Below are positions 17,834 through 24,994 of a stretch of DNA of 64,000 nucleotides, piece by piece (position 1 is the stretch's first letter; every line of letters begins with the position of its first letter). The stretch comes from Cohnella herbarum. Its GTDB lineage: Bacteria; Bacillota; Bacilli; Paenibacillales; Paenibacillaceae. The stretch spans positions 5,115,501 through 5,179,500 of the forward strand of contig NZ_CP051680.1 in NCBI RefSeq assembly GCF_012849095.1. Reading direction: 5' to 3'. Below the pieces are notes generated by a model that was given only the letters and a program-made list of their open reading frames with translations, was not told the origin of the DNA and searched no databases. The translations under genes and the position numbers were made by a program.

Positions 17834-19675
17834 ATGAAGTTTGCCTGGGGACTCAAAAACCGATTATTGGTCGCACTCCTGCTGCTCTCCCTCATTCCGA
17901 TCGTCATCGTCGTCGTCGTAACGAACCGGAATTACGCCGCTCTCGTGGAGAGCCAAGTGAAGGAAGTCTCTCTTAACTTGCTGGACCGTTCTTCCATCCG
18001 GATGACGAACCGGCTCGAAGAGATCGGGAGGGTTTCCTCCTATCTAGCCTATAGGCAGACGTCCGACTCGGATACGGTGCTTTCCTTCCTCGGGCAGCAT
18101 GCCGAGGGGAATAATATCCTCCCTTACGACCGGCTGCGCCATACGCGCGAGTTCAAGGCGGCAACCGAGAGCTTGTTGCTCAACCATGACTATATCGAAG
18201 GCCTTTACGTGTTCGCGGAAGACGGCACGGTATTCGCCAATACCAAAGGTTCCGAGCTCAAAACCGACTATCTCCCTCTTTCGTCTTCCTGGTACCGCGA
18301 TACGATTCGCGCGAAAGGCAAGATGATCGTCGGGGAGGTCGAGCGTCAGGATTTTCTGCTATCAAGCAATCCATCCATCGCTTTCTCAAGAGCTCTGTAC
18401 GAACCGGTAACCAATCGTCGGATCGGGGTCCTGCTTATTAATTGCAGCTTGAACCTCTTCGATGAGCTTAAGGAGGGAATGCTTGCCCAGCAACGGATTT
18501 TTCTCCTCAACGGCATTGGAAACCGGCTATTCGGAGAGGGCGAGTTCGTCGACAAATGGGCAACTGCCTCCGTTGGCGCCGGAAACCGAATAGACACCGG
18601 AAGCAACACCCTCGTTCTGAACAATACGTTCTCGGAATACGACTGGCATATGGTCATCGCCGTATCGCTGGACGCGGTTACCGGCGAAGCCCGGTCGACG
18701 TCCCGCTTCGCTTTGTGGCTTGGCGTCTGTTGGGCCATACTGGCGGTCGGTCTATCCCTCTGGATCGCGAATGCGTTCTCCAAGCCGGTCAACCTCATCG
18801 CCCAGATGATGAAGCGTTACCAGACCGGGCAATTTCCGCCCCGTCTCGAGCGCTACGAACGCAGAACGGATGAGATCGGCATTCTGTACAATCGCTACTT
18901 CATCATGCTGCAGGAGATCGATACGCTGATCCGCGAGCGGTACCACAATCAATTTATCGCAATGTCTTCCAAAATGAAAGCGCTTGAAGCGCAGATCAAC
19001 TCCCACTTCCTGTTTAACACGCTGGCTACGATGAACAGCATCGCGGTACTCGAGGAAGTTCACAGCCTGTCGGCCATGTCCAAGGCGCTAGGCGACATGT
19101 TCCGGTACAGCATCAAGATCAACCGGGACTTGGTCATGCTCAAGGAGGAGCTTGGCCACGTCTACAATTACATGACGATCCAATCCTTTCGTTACGGGGA
19201 TAAAATTCGTCTGGAAACGGAGATCCCGGAGAAGCTCGAAACATTCCCCATGCTGAAGCTGATTCTCCAGCCGATCGTGGAGAACGCCGTCTATCACGGC
19301 ATCGAGAAGAAGAAAGGCCATGGCATCGTACGCATCCGCGCCTGGGAACAGGATGGCGGCATTAGCGTGGAAGTTCGGGACGACGGGGTCGGAATTCCTC
19401 CGGAACGGCTTACGGAAGTACGGGACATGCTGGGACGCCCGGCCGAACTCGAAGAGCTCCTTCCCGGCAAGAACGACTCCCGTTCCATCGGATTGTACAA
19501 CGTCCATGCACGAATCGCTTTGTATTACGGCCCTCCCTACGGCATCGAGGTGGACAGTACCGAGAATCTGGGCACGACCGTCCGAATCCGGCTTCCCGCG
19601 ACTCTGCTGAACCAAGGAGATTTTCTTGCCAACCGTGCCATTTCAAACGATAACCTTCTGAAGGGAGCGTCATAG
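17834..19675 (+). CDS. YesM-type sensor histidine kinase
   Basis: 613 residues. A membrane segment at residues 9-31 and another near 295-315 bracket an extracytoplasmic sensor domain of about 260 residues; then come a HAMP linker, the His-kinase domain with EAQINSHFLFNTLATMNSIA (phospho-accepting His near residue 390), and an HATPase domain (LQPIVENAVYHGI, RDDGVGIPPE, GLYNVHARI). This is the architecture of YesM/LytS-like kinases that control sugar uptake in Bacillales. The open frame extends upstream, but the ATG at 17834 follows GGAGAAG by seven bases. The stop lies two bases before the YesN gene. Confidence 0.93.
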   Translation: MKFAWGLKNRLLVALLLLSLIPIVIVVVVTNRNYAALVESQVKEVSLNLLDRSSIRMTNRLEEIGRVSSYLAYRQTSDSDTVLSFLGQHAEGNNILPYDRLRHTREFKAATESLLLNHDYIEGLYVFAEDGTVFANTKGSELKTDYLPLSSSWYRDTIRAKGKMIVGEVERQDFLLSSNPSIAFSRALYEPVTNRRIGVLLINCSLNLFDELKEGMLAQQRIFLLNGIGNRLFGEGEFVDKWATASVGAGNRIDTGSNTLVLNNTFSEYDWHMVIAVSLDAVTGEARSTSRFALWLGVCWAILAVGLSLWIANAFSKPVNLIAQMMKRYQTGQFPPRLERYERRTDEIGILYNRYFIMLQEIDTLIRERYHNQFIAMSSKMKALEAQINSHFLFNTLATMNSIAVLEEVHSLSAMSKALGDMFRYSIKINRDLVMLKEELGHVYNYMTIQSFRYGDKIRLETEIPEKLETFPMLKLILQPIVENAVYHGIEKKKGHGIVRIRAWEQDGGISVEVRDDGVGIPPERLTEVRDMLGRPAELEELLPGKNDSRSIGLYNVHARIALYYGPPYGIEVDSTENLGTTVRIRLPATLLNQGDFLANRAISNDNLLKGAS

Positions 19676-19677
19676 CT

Positions 19678-21243
19678 ATGTACAGATACGTGGTCATCGA
19701 TGACGAGACGCTCATCCGCAAAGCGATCGTCAAAAAAATATCTACGCTCGGTCTCCCCCTCGCCTGGGTGGGAGAAGCCGAAGACGGCGAGGAAGGTTTG
19801 GCTCTGGTCGTGCGGGAACGTCCCGATATCATTCTAACCGATATGCGCATGCCGGTCATGGACGGCGTGTCGTTCTTGCATGCCGTAACCAAACAGTGCT
19901 CCGGAGCGCAGCTTATCGTCGTCAGCGGCTATTCGGATTTCGAGTATACGCGGGAGGCGATCACTTCCAGCGTCGCCGGCTATATTCTGAAGCCGTTCGA
20001 CGACGAGGAGCTTCGCCAAGCTCTGGCGAAAGCGATCGACCGGATCGAACATGCTCGGCTGAATCGGAGGAACGCGATGGGGATCGAGCTCGAGCTCGAT
20101 CTGGTGCGTTTCGCCGCATGGCTTTGCCGGCCTTCCGAAGATGACGCGTTTCCCCGTTCGGAGTCCTATTCTTCCGAACCGCTGCGCGGCCTGTTCTCGG
20201 CGAATTCCTTCGCCGTTGCCGTTCTCTTGGAGCCGGACTTTCCGGAGAACAAATCCGGCGGATCGTATCTCGGCAAGGAAGACGCGAGATTACCGGAAGG
20301 CTGCTTGCGATTCCCCCATCCCGATATGCCGGGAATCATTATTCTTATCAGCTCGGATGCGTTGTCCAGCAGACAGGCAGCGGCTACGAAAGTCAACGTC
20401 TGTCTGGCCGATTACGCCAGAAAGGCCGAGACGATCGCCGCCGTCAGCGGCGAATGCGACTCGGTGCAAGCTTTACCTCGCGCCTACCGGAGCGCCTTAT
20501 CGCTGCTCGAATCTCGGCCATTCGGTCGAATGTCCGGCATCCATAAGATGCCGCCGGAACGAGTCGGCCTCGACGAGACCGCCGCGAACGGGACGGAATG
20601 GCGCTGGCCGCTCATCGAGGATTTCCTCTACGAGATGGAAGAAGGCAACGAAACGCAAGCCGTACGGATCGTCGAAGACTTGTTCGCCGCTTTCAGGATC
20701 GACGAAAGCTTTACGATGCGAGCGGTTAAGCGGATCTGCCGAACGCTGTACCATCGCATCGTCGAGCATCTCGGCTCCGTTCACGGAATCTCTCCGGATG
20801 CGCGGCTTGAAATGCCGCCGCTTCTTGGCCATATCCTCCATGCCGAATCGCTGGAGCAGCGCTTCCTGCAGTTCGTGCGGGACGTCGTCGGTCAAGTGCC
20901 CGGCCGAACGGCCAAAGCGGCGGTGCTATCGCAGCAGATCAAACAATACATCGACCGTCATTACGCGCAGCAGTTGACGTTGGAAGAAATCGCGGATCGT
21001 TTCTTTCTTCACCCCGTCTACCTGAGCGTGATGTTCAAGGAGAAGATGGGCGAGACGTTCCAAGATTATTTGCGCCGAATCCGCATGGAACGGGCCAAAC
21101 ATCTTCTGCTCACGACCAAATATCGCATCGATCGGATCTCCGTCATGATCGGCTACGAGAATACGAAGTATTTCTACAAAGTGTTCAAGAAGGAAACCGG
21201 CTTCACTCCGGCCGACTATCGACAACGGCAGATCAGCGTATAG
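19678..21243 (+). CDS. YesN-type response regulator with AraC DNA-binding domain
   Basis: 521 residues. The receiver domain has DDETLIRKAI at the start, the phospho-accepting Asp in IILTDMRMPVMDG, VSGYSDFEY and LKPFDDEEL. A middle region of about 270 residues is followed by a C-terminal AraC domain (TLEEIADRFFLHPVYLSVMFKEKMGETFQDYLRRIRMERAKHLL, then YENTKYFYKVFKKETGFTPADYRQ). It pairs with the kinase just upstream. The likely targets are the two operons carrying the shared 59-bp element on either side. Confidence 0.93.
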   Translation: MYRYVVIDDETLIRKAIVKKISTLGLPLAWVGEAEDGEEGLALVVRERPDIILTDMRMPVMDGVSFLHAVTKQCSGAQLIVVSGYSDFEYTREAITSSVAGYILKPFDDEELRQALAKAIDRIEHARLNRRNAMGIELELDLVRFAAWLCRPSEDDAFPRSESYSSEPLRGLFSANSFAVAVLLEPDFPENKSGGSYLGKEDARLPEGCLRFPHPDMPGIIILISSDALSSRQAAATKVNVCLADYARKAETIAAVSGECDSVQALPRAYRSALSLLESRPFGRMSGIHKMPPERVGLDETAANGTEWRWPLIEDFLYEMEEGNETQAVRIVEDLFAAFRIDESFTMRAVKRICRTLYHRIVEHLGSVHGISPDARLEMPPLLGHILHAESLEQRFLQFVRDVVGQVPGRTAKAAVLSQQIKQYIDRHYAQQLTLEEIADRFFLHPVYLSVMFKEKMGETFQDYLRRIRMERAKHLLLTTKYRIDRISVMIGYENTKYFYKVFKKETGFTPADYRQRQISV

Positions 21244-21255
21244 CAGATGAGATGA

Positions 21256-21304
21256 TAAGAGACCGCATCACGGCCATTTAGGCGGTATGCGGTCTCTCTT
21301 ATCT
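21256..21304. terminator. Intrinsic terminator between yesN-type gene and nucleoside hydrolase
   Basis: ATAAGAGACCGCAT pairs with ATGCGGTCTCTCTTAT around a shorter inner repeat. It lies between convergent genes and can act on both strands. Confidence 0.8.
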
Positions 21305-21313
21305 TCCGAATAT

Positions 21314-22258
21314 TCAAGGTAGCCGTACGAGTAGATCGTCGAGCAACTCCACGATCTGCTCCGGATCCATCTTCCGCGTCAAATAACCATGCCGCCCTTC
21401 AGGATGCGGCTCCCATCGGTTAGCTCCGCTCACGGGATCGACCTCGGCGCGGCCGCGAACCACATCCCAATAGTCGCTCGAGCCTTCCGCCGCGTACAGG
21501 ACGGCCGTCAGATCCCAGCTCTCGCGAACGCCGCCTTCCCCGCCATACCATACATAACTTCTCCTCACGGGATGGTCGTCCGGCGTATCCATATGAAGCC
21601 GGCGGCCGGTACGAATCTCCGCGCCGATCTCGTAGCCGGTAAACGTGATGCCCGTAGGCCAATGTCCTACGACATAGGCTGCCGCTTCCGGATGCATCTC
21701 GAAATTCCACTCCTTGCCGTCGGGGAAACGGCCGCCCATGGCGACGAGATGCCGCGCTTTGCGCGCGACCAGCTCCGCACCGGACAAGCCGGAATGGCGA
21801 TCGGGGCCGGACCGGAGCAAGTGCATCAGGTTGACGAGCGGTCCAATCGCCACGAAGACGATCGTATCGTCTTCCGCCTTCGATAGCAGCTCGCGATACA
21901 GATCGATTGCGTCGGGCGCCTCTTCCGTACCCGCATATCGGTTCGGATAACCCTGCGCGACTCCCTTGTTGTATTTTCCGTAGATCTCGTCGTCATCGAG
22001 GAAACCGGCAAGCCGTTTTAAGGTGCCTACGGGAATATCGCCCCTACCGAAATAACCGTTCAGCGCGTCGAGACAGCCGGCTCCCCAGCGGCTTGAAGTG
22101 CAGTGCGTCATGCCTACGATTTGAACTTTCCTCATTCTTTCAAGCGTGTGCAAGACGGCCACCGCTCCCGCATCGTCGCAATCGGGGCCGATATCCGTAT
22201 CCAATAGAATCGGAACCGGCGTCCCCGGCGTCGGTCGGTATCCCATGCTCTCGGTCAT
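21314..22258 (-). CDS. Inosine/uridine-preferring nucleoside hydrolase family protein
   Basis: 314 residues. The N-terminal calcium-binding motif of nucleoside hydrolases is present: LLDTDIGPDCDDAGAVAVL (family DTDxGxDxDD). Later segments TIVFVAIGPLVNLMHLL, LVAMGGRFPDGKEWNFEMHPEAA and the C-terminal VDPVSGANRWEPHPEGRHGYL also fit. It should split a ribonucleoside, or related N-glycoside, into base and ribose. The start overlaps the ribokinase stop by four bases (ATGA), so hydrolysis and ribose phosphorylation are coupled in one operon. Confidence 0.88.
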   Translation of the reverse strand: MTESMGYRPTPGTPVPILLDTDIGPDCDDAGAVAVLHTLERMRKVQIVGMTHCTSSRWGAGCLDALNGYFGRGDIPVGTLKRLAGFLDDDEIYGKYNKGVAQGYPNRYAGTEEAPDAIDLYRELLSKAEDDTIVFVAIGPLVNLMHLLRSGPDRHSGLSGAELVARKARHLVAMGGRFPDGKEWNFEMHPEAAAYVVGHWPTGITFTGYEIGAEIRTGRRLHMDTPDDHPVRRSYVWYGGEGGVRESWDLTAVLYAAEGSSDYWDVVRGRAEVDPVSGANRWEPHPEGRHGYLTRKMDPEQIVELLDDLLVRLP

Positions 22259-23190
22259 TGCTTTATCCCCCGTCGATAAGTTTCCAGAAAACGATCCAAT
22301 TCTTCCCTGGTCGGCATCGCCGATTGCGCGCCGACTTGCCGAACGGACAACGCGCCCACCGCGTTGCCGATTCGAACGGCTTCGTTAACCTCGAAGCCCG
22401 AAGCGAGCGCATACGCGAAGCCGGCATTGAAGGAATCTCCGGCTCCAGTCGTATCGATCGCCTGGGTCGGATAAGCGTCGATATGGGACAGCTCCGCATC
22501 CCGGATCAGGTATGCGCCGTTCTCGCCCGCTTTGGCGATCACCGTCCCGACGCCTCTTCGTATAAGCGACCCGGCCGCTTCTTTTAACTGGTAGACGTAA
22601 CGGTCTTGCTTGCCCGCGTAATATCGGACCTCCGTCTCGTTCGGCGTCATGTAGTCGATATATCGGAAGATGGCTTCGGGCAATTGGGAAGCCGGCGCGG
22701 GGTCGAGGACGATCGTCTTTCCCGCTTGCTTCAGCCGTTTGACCGCATAAGCTACGGTGCCGATGGGAATCTCCAACTGGAACAGAAAAAGATCCGATTG
22801 GACGAGTTCCTCCCACATCGCGTCGATATCGGAAGTCTGCATGCAGCCGTTCGCGCCGGGAGAGACGACGATCTGGTTCTCCCCTTGCCTGTCGACCCAG
22901 ATCATGGCCGTTCCCGTCGCCGCGCCTTTCTCCGTATGAATTCCGCTGACATCGACTCCGTTCATCCTCAGGTGACGAATGTAATCGTGCCCGTGAATGT
23001 CATCTCCTACCTTCCCTACCATCTTCACGTTGGCCCCTAACTTACCCAGAGCAATCGCCTGATTGCCCCCCTTGCCCCCGAAGTAAATAGAGTACCCGTC
23101 CGCCGTCAACGTCTCCCCGGGTTGCGGGAAACGTTCGACGGCCGCGACCATATCCACGTTCAAACTTCCGATTACGCATATGGATTTCAT
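22255..23190 (-). CDS. rbsK: Ribokinase (PfkB family)
   Basis: About 311 residues. PfkB signatures are clear: IGSLNVDMVAAVERFPQPGET at the start, FGGKGGNQAIALGKLGA (substrate-binding glycines) and AIDTTGAGDSFNAGFAYAL with the catalytic Asp near residue 255. It phosphorylates ribose to ribose 5-phosphate. The frame is open to an ATG at 23214 with a GTG between; none has a strong ribosome-binding site, and the inner ATG is chosen because ribokinases start a few residues before this strand. It is first in an operon with the nucleoside hydrolase, behind copy B of the shared promoter element. Confidence 0.88.
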   Translation of the reverse strand: MKSICVIGSLNVDMVAAVERFPQPGETLTADGYSIYFGGKGGNQAIALGKLGANVKMVGKVGDDIHGHDYIRHLRMNGVDVSGIHTEKGAATGTAMIWVDRQGENQIVVSPGANGCMQTSDIDAMWEELVQSDLFLFQLEIPIGTVAYAVKRLKQAGKTIVLDPAPASQLPEAIFRYIDYMTPNETEVRYYAGKQDRYVYQLKEAAGSLIRRGVGTVIAKAGENGAYLIRDAELSHIDAYPTQAIDTTGAGDSFNAGFAYALASGFEVNEAVRIGNAVGALSVRQVGAQSAMPTREELDRFLETYRRGIKQ

Positions 23191-23242
23191 TAAGGCTGTC
23201 ACGCTCTTTCTCATGGAATTGGCTCTTGGCGTTTACAGCCCC

Positions 23243-23301
23243 CATTATAGAAGAACGGGGGTCTACTATTTTAAGGACTTGCGGTACAATTTCCCAAGGT
23301 C
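23243..23301 (-). promoter_or_regulatory. Shared 59-bp promoter element, copy B (ribokinase operon)
   Basis: Same as the element at 16418-16476 at 48 of 59 positions, in the same orientation relative to its gene. It ends with TATAAT on the minus strand (23244-23249), about 54 bp before the ribokinase start, and again lacks a -35 box. This suggests co-regulation of transporter and nucleoside catabolism. Confidence 0.7.
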
Positions 23302-23362
23302 GACGAGAAGGCGATCAATCACCTACTTACGCTTCCGAGCTTTGGCGCTTGCCGCCGTCCAA

Positions 23363-23456
23363 TAGCTCTACCCCGTCACCCGAAGCCGTTGGAAAATAAC
23401 AAATAGACCGTTCGGAGCCATTCATTGGCTTCAACGGTCTATATGGGGTAGAGCTA
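23363..23456 (-). terminator. Nested inverted repeats, probable terminator of the MerR operon
   Basis: The inner hairpin pairs TAGACCGTT (23404-23412) with AACGGTCTA (23433-23441), enclosing a further small stem; on the minus strand it is followed by a T-rich tail. An outer 12-bp perfect repeat, TAGCTCTACCCC (23363-23374) with GGGGTAGAGCTA (23445-23456), surrounds it and includes the stop codon of the gene at 23454. Confidence 0.65.
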
Positions 23457-23897
23457 GGAGGCCAACTCCGACAGCAGCTTGCCAAGCCGGTCGAAGTTCT
23501 GTTCGTTGGCTTCGATGCAGTACGTCTTGGCTTCTTCGAACTCTTCTTTAAGTTTGAACCGTTGACGAAAGGTAACCCGGGTGCGACTTTCATCCAAGCC
23601 CTCGAAGGTAGCCACGACCCGAAACTCGTGACCGGATAGATGATCAAGGACGATCCGTTCCGACGGCACGATCTCAACAAAGACGCTATGATTCGGGTAA
23701 TCCACGCCATTCGGTCCGTGCATAGTGAGCCGCCAAGTTCCGCCCGGCCTCATATCGCACTCGTGAAACGTATTCGTGAAGCCTTCCGGTCCCCACCATC
23801 GGGCTAGCCATTCGGGGGTTGTCCATGCCCGAAACGCGAGCTCCCGCGGAAAATCGAACACGCGCGAAGTTACGATCTCATTCTCGCCTGCCGACAT
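23454..23897 (-). CDS. SRPBCC/AHSA1-domain protein (copy 2)
   Basis: 147 residues. An AHSA1-type START-like fold is indicated by VTSRVFDFPRELAFRAWTTPEWLARWWGPEGFTNTFHECDMRPGGTWRLTMHGPNGVDY, which is the usual signature of these small proteins (often annotated as activators of Hsp90 ATPase homologue 1-like). They probably bind a small hydrophobic ligand. The gene begins two bases behind the stop of copy 1, whose last codons contain its ribosome-binding site (GGGGAG). Both belong to a MerR-controlled operon. Confidence 0.87.
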   Translation of the reverse strand: MSAGENEIVTSRVFDFPRELAFRAWTTPEWLARWWGPEGFTNTFHECDMRPGGTWRLTMHGPNGVDYPNHSVFVEIVPSERIVLDHLSGHEFRVVATFEGLDESRTRVTFRQRFKLKEEFEEAKTYCIEANEQNFDRLGKLLSELAS

Positions 23898-23899
23898 TC

Positions 23900-24343
23900 T
23901 TATATCTCCCCTTCGACTACCTTGCCTAGTTCATCCATCATGACGTTTGTACCGTGTTCCCGTATTTCCGGCGTATCGTGTCCGTCGAAGAACGCGCCCT
24001 GCTCCGTGAAAATCAGCTTAGTGCCGCCCTCCACCTCGATAAGCTCGACTGTCGAGATAGAGACGGAGATGCGCGTGTCCCCCGAATCCAAGGAGTACGT
24101 ATAGACGATGCGCCGATCCGGAACCAGTTCCTGATAGCTGGCGTCGAAGGTAAAGATCGGCCCTTCCGGCGGCCCGCCGCTGCTGTATTCGCGTCCTCCG
24201 ACCCGAAATTCGAAGATGTCCGCCTTCGAGAACCATTTGGCTTTGGTAGCCGGGTCGGCCCAAGCGCGGTAAACCCGCTCCGGCGAAGCGGCGTAAGTCC
24301 TCTCGACAGTGAAAGTCGCATGCTTGACGAATCGTTCGTTCAT
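23900..24343 (-). CDS. SRPBCC/AHSA1-domain protein (copy 1)
   Basis: 147 residues, AHSA1-like: FTVERTYAASPERVYRAWADPATKAKWFSKADIFEFRVGGREYSSGGPPEGPIFTFDASYQEL. It starts right after the MerR stop, with its AAGGAGG inside the last MerR codons, so translation is coupled. The pair of related but diverged SRPBCC proteins with a MerR regulator is a known gene arrangement in Gram-positives, but the ligand is not known. Confidence 0.87.
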   Translation of the reverse strand: MNERFVKHATFTVERTYAASPERVYRAWADPATKAKWFSKADIFEFRVGGREYSSGGPPEGPIFTFDASYQELVPDRRIVYTYSLDSGDTRISVSISTVELIEVEGGTKLIFTEQGAFFDGHDTPEIREHGTNVMMDELGKVVEGEI

Positions 24344-24847
24344 TTATTTTTCCTCCTTAGGGTTCGGTATTCCGCTTTCTTCGGCAAGATAATCTCCCAA
24401 TAGATCCAAATTTCTTTCCCAACTCGCTTGCCTTTCAAGGACGGGCTTCTCGAATTCCATTTTCATCGCTTGCAAGAGGCTTGCGAAATCTTCAACCGTT
24501 AATCGCGCTTTGCCCTGCAATAACTTGGATACATGTCCGAGCTGTTCCAACCGTTTCTGCTGCTGCTTGATCTGCTCTTTAATTCGGCCGATCTGCAAGT
24601 TCACGATCTCAAGCGGACTGATCCGCCCGCCGGCTAAAGCCGACTTAATCTCCTCGAGAGATAAACCCAGCTCCTTAAGCGATAGGATCTGGTGTAAGCG
24701 CGACAAGTCCGTCTCACTGTACAGCCTATGGCCGGATTCCGTCTGAGCGGATGGGGAGAACAACCCGATTTGATCGTAAAAGCGCAAGGTTCGTACGGTT
24801 ATCCCCGTCAGCTTGGCGAGGTCCCCGACCTTCCATTGTCTCTTCAT
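24344..24847 (-). CDS. MerR-family transcriptional regulator
   Basis: 167 residues. The N-terminal winged helix KVGDLAKLTGITVRTLRFYDQIGLFSPSAQTESGHRLYSETDLSRLHQILSLKELGLSLEEIK is a clear MerR domain; a coiled-coil dimerisation helix follows (QIGRIKEQIKQQQKRLEQLGHV). There is no cysteine cluster for metal binding, so an organic ligand is more likely. It heads a three-gene operon and its own promoter carries the typical MerR operator in an overlong spacer, so autoregulation is expected. Confidence 0.92.
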   Translation of the reverse strand: MKRQWKVGDLAKLTGITVRTLRFYDQIGLFSPSAQTESGHRLYSETDLSRLHQILSLKELGLSLEEIKSALAGGRISPLEIVNLQIGRIKEQIKQQQKRLEQLGHVSKLLQGKARLTVEDFASLLQAMKMEFEKPVLERQASWERNLDLLGDYLAEESGIPNPKEEK

Positions 24848-24891
24848 TCACCATCTCCGTTCTGTGGCGCTAACGATATACCGGTAGCCTT

Positions 24892-24922
24892 ATTATAAAA
24901 CCTTACGTTACGTAAGGTGCAA
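24892..24922 (-). promoter_or_regulatory. MerR-type promoter with 19-bp spacer and operator
   Basis: On the minus strand: TTGCAC (24917-24922), 19-bp spacer, TATAAT (24892-24897). A perfect 19-bp palindrome ACCTTACGTTACGTAAGGT occupies 24900-24918 inside the spacer. The overlong spacer with a centred dyad is the hallmark of promoters that a MerR protein untwists. Confidence 0.85.
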
Positions 24923-24994
24923 GCGAAATCTCTTCGAGAGGATCGGATCCCCGGTCTCAAGAGGAATACTTCCGTTCATGTCGAAATAAGAGAT

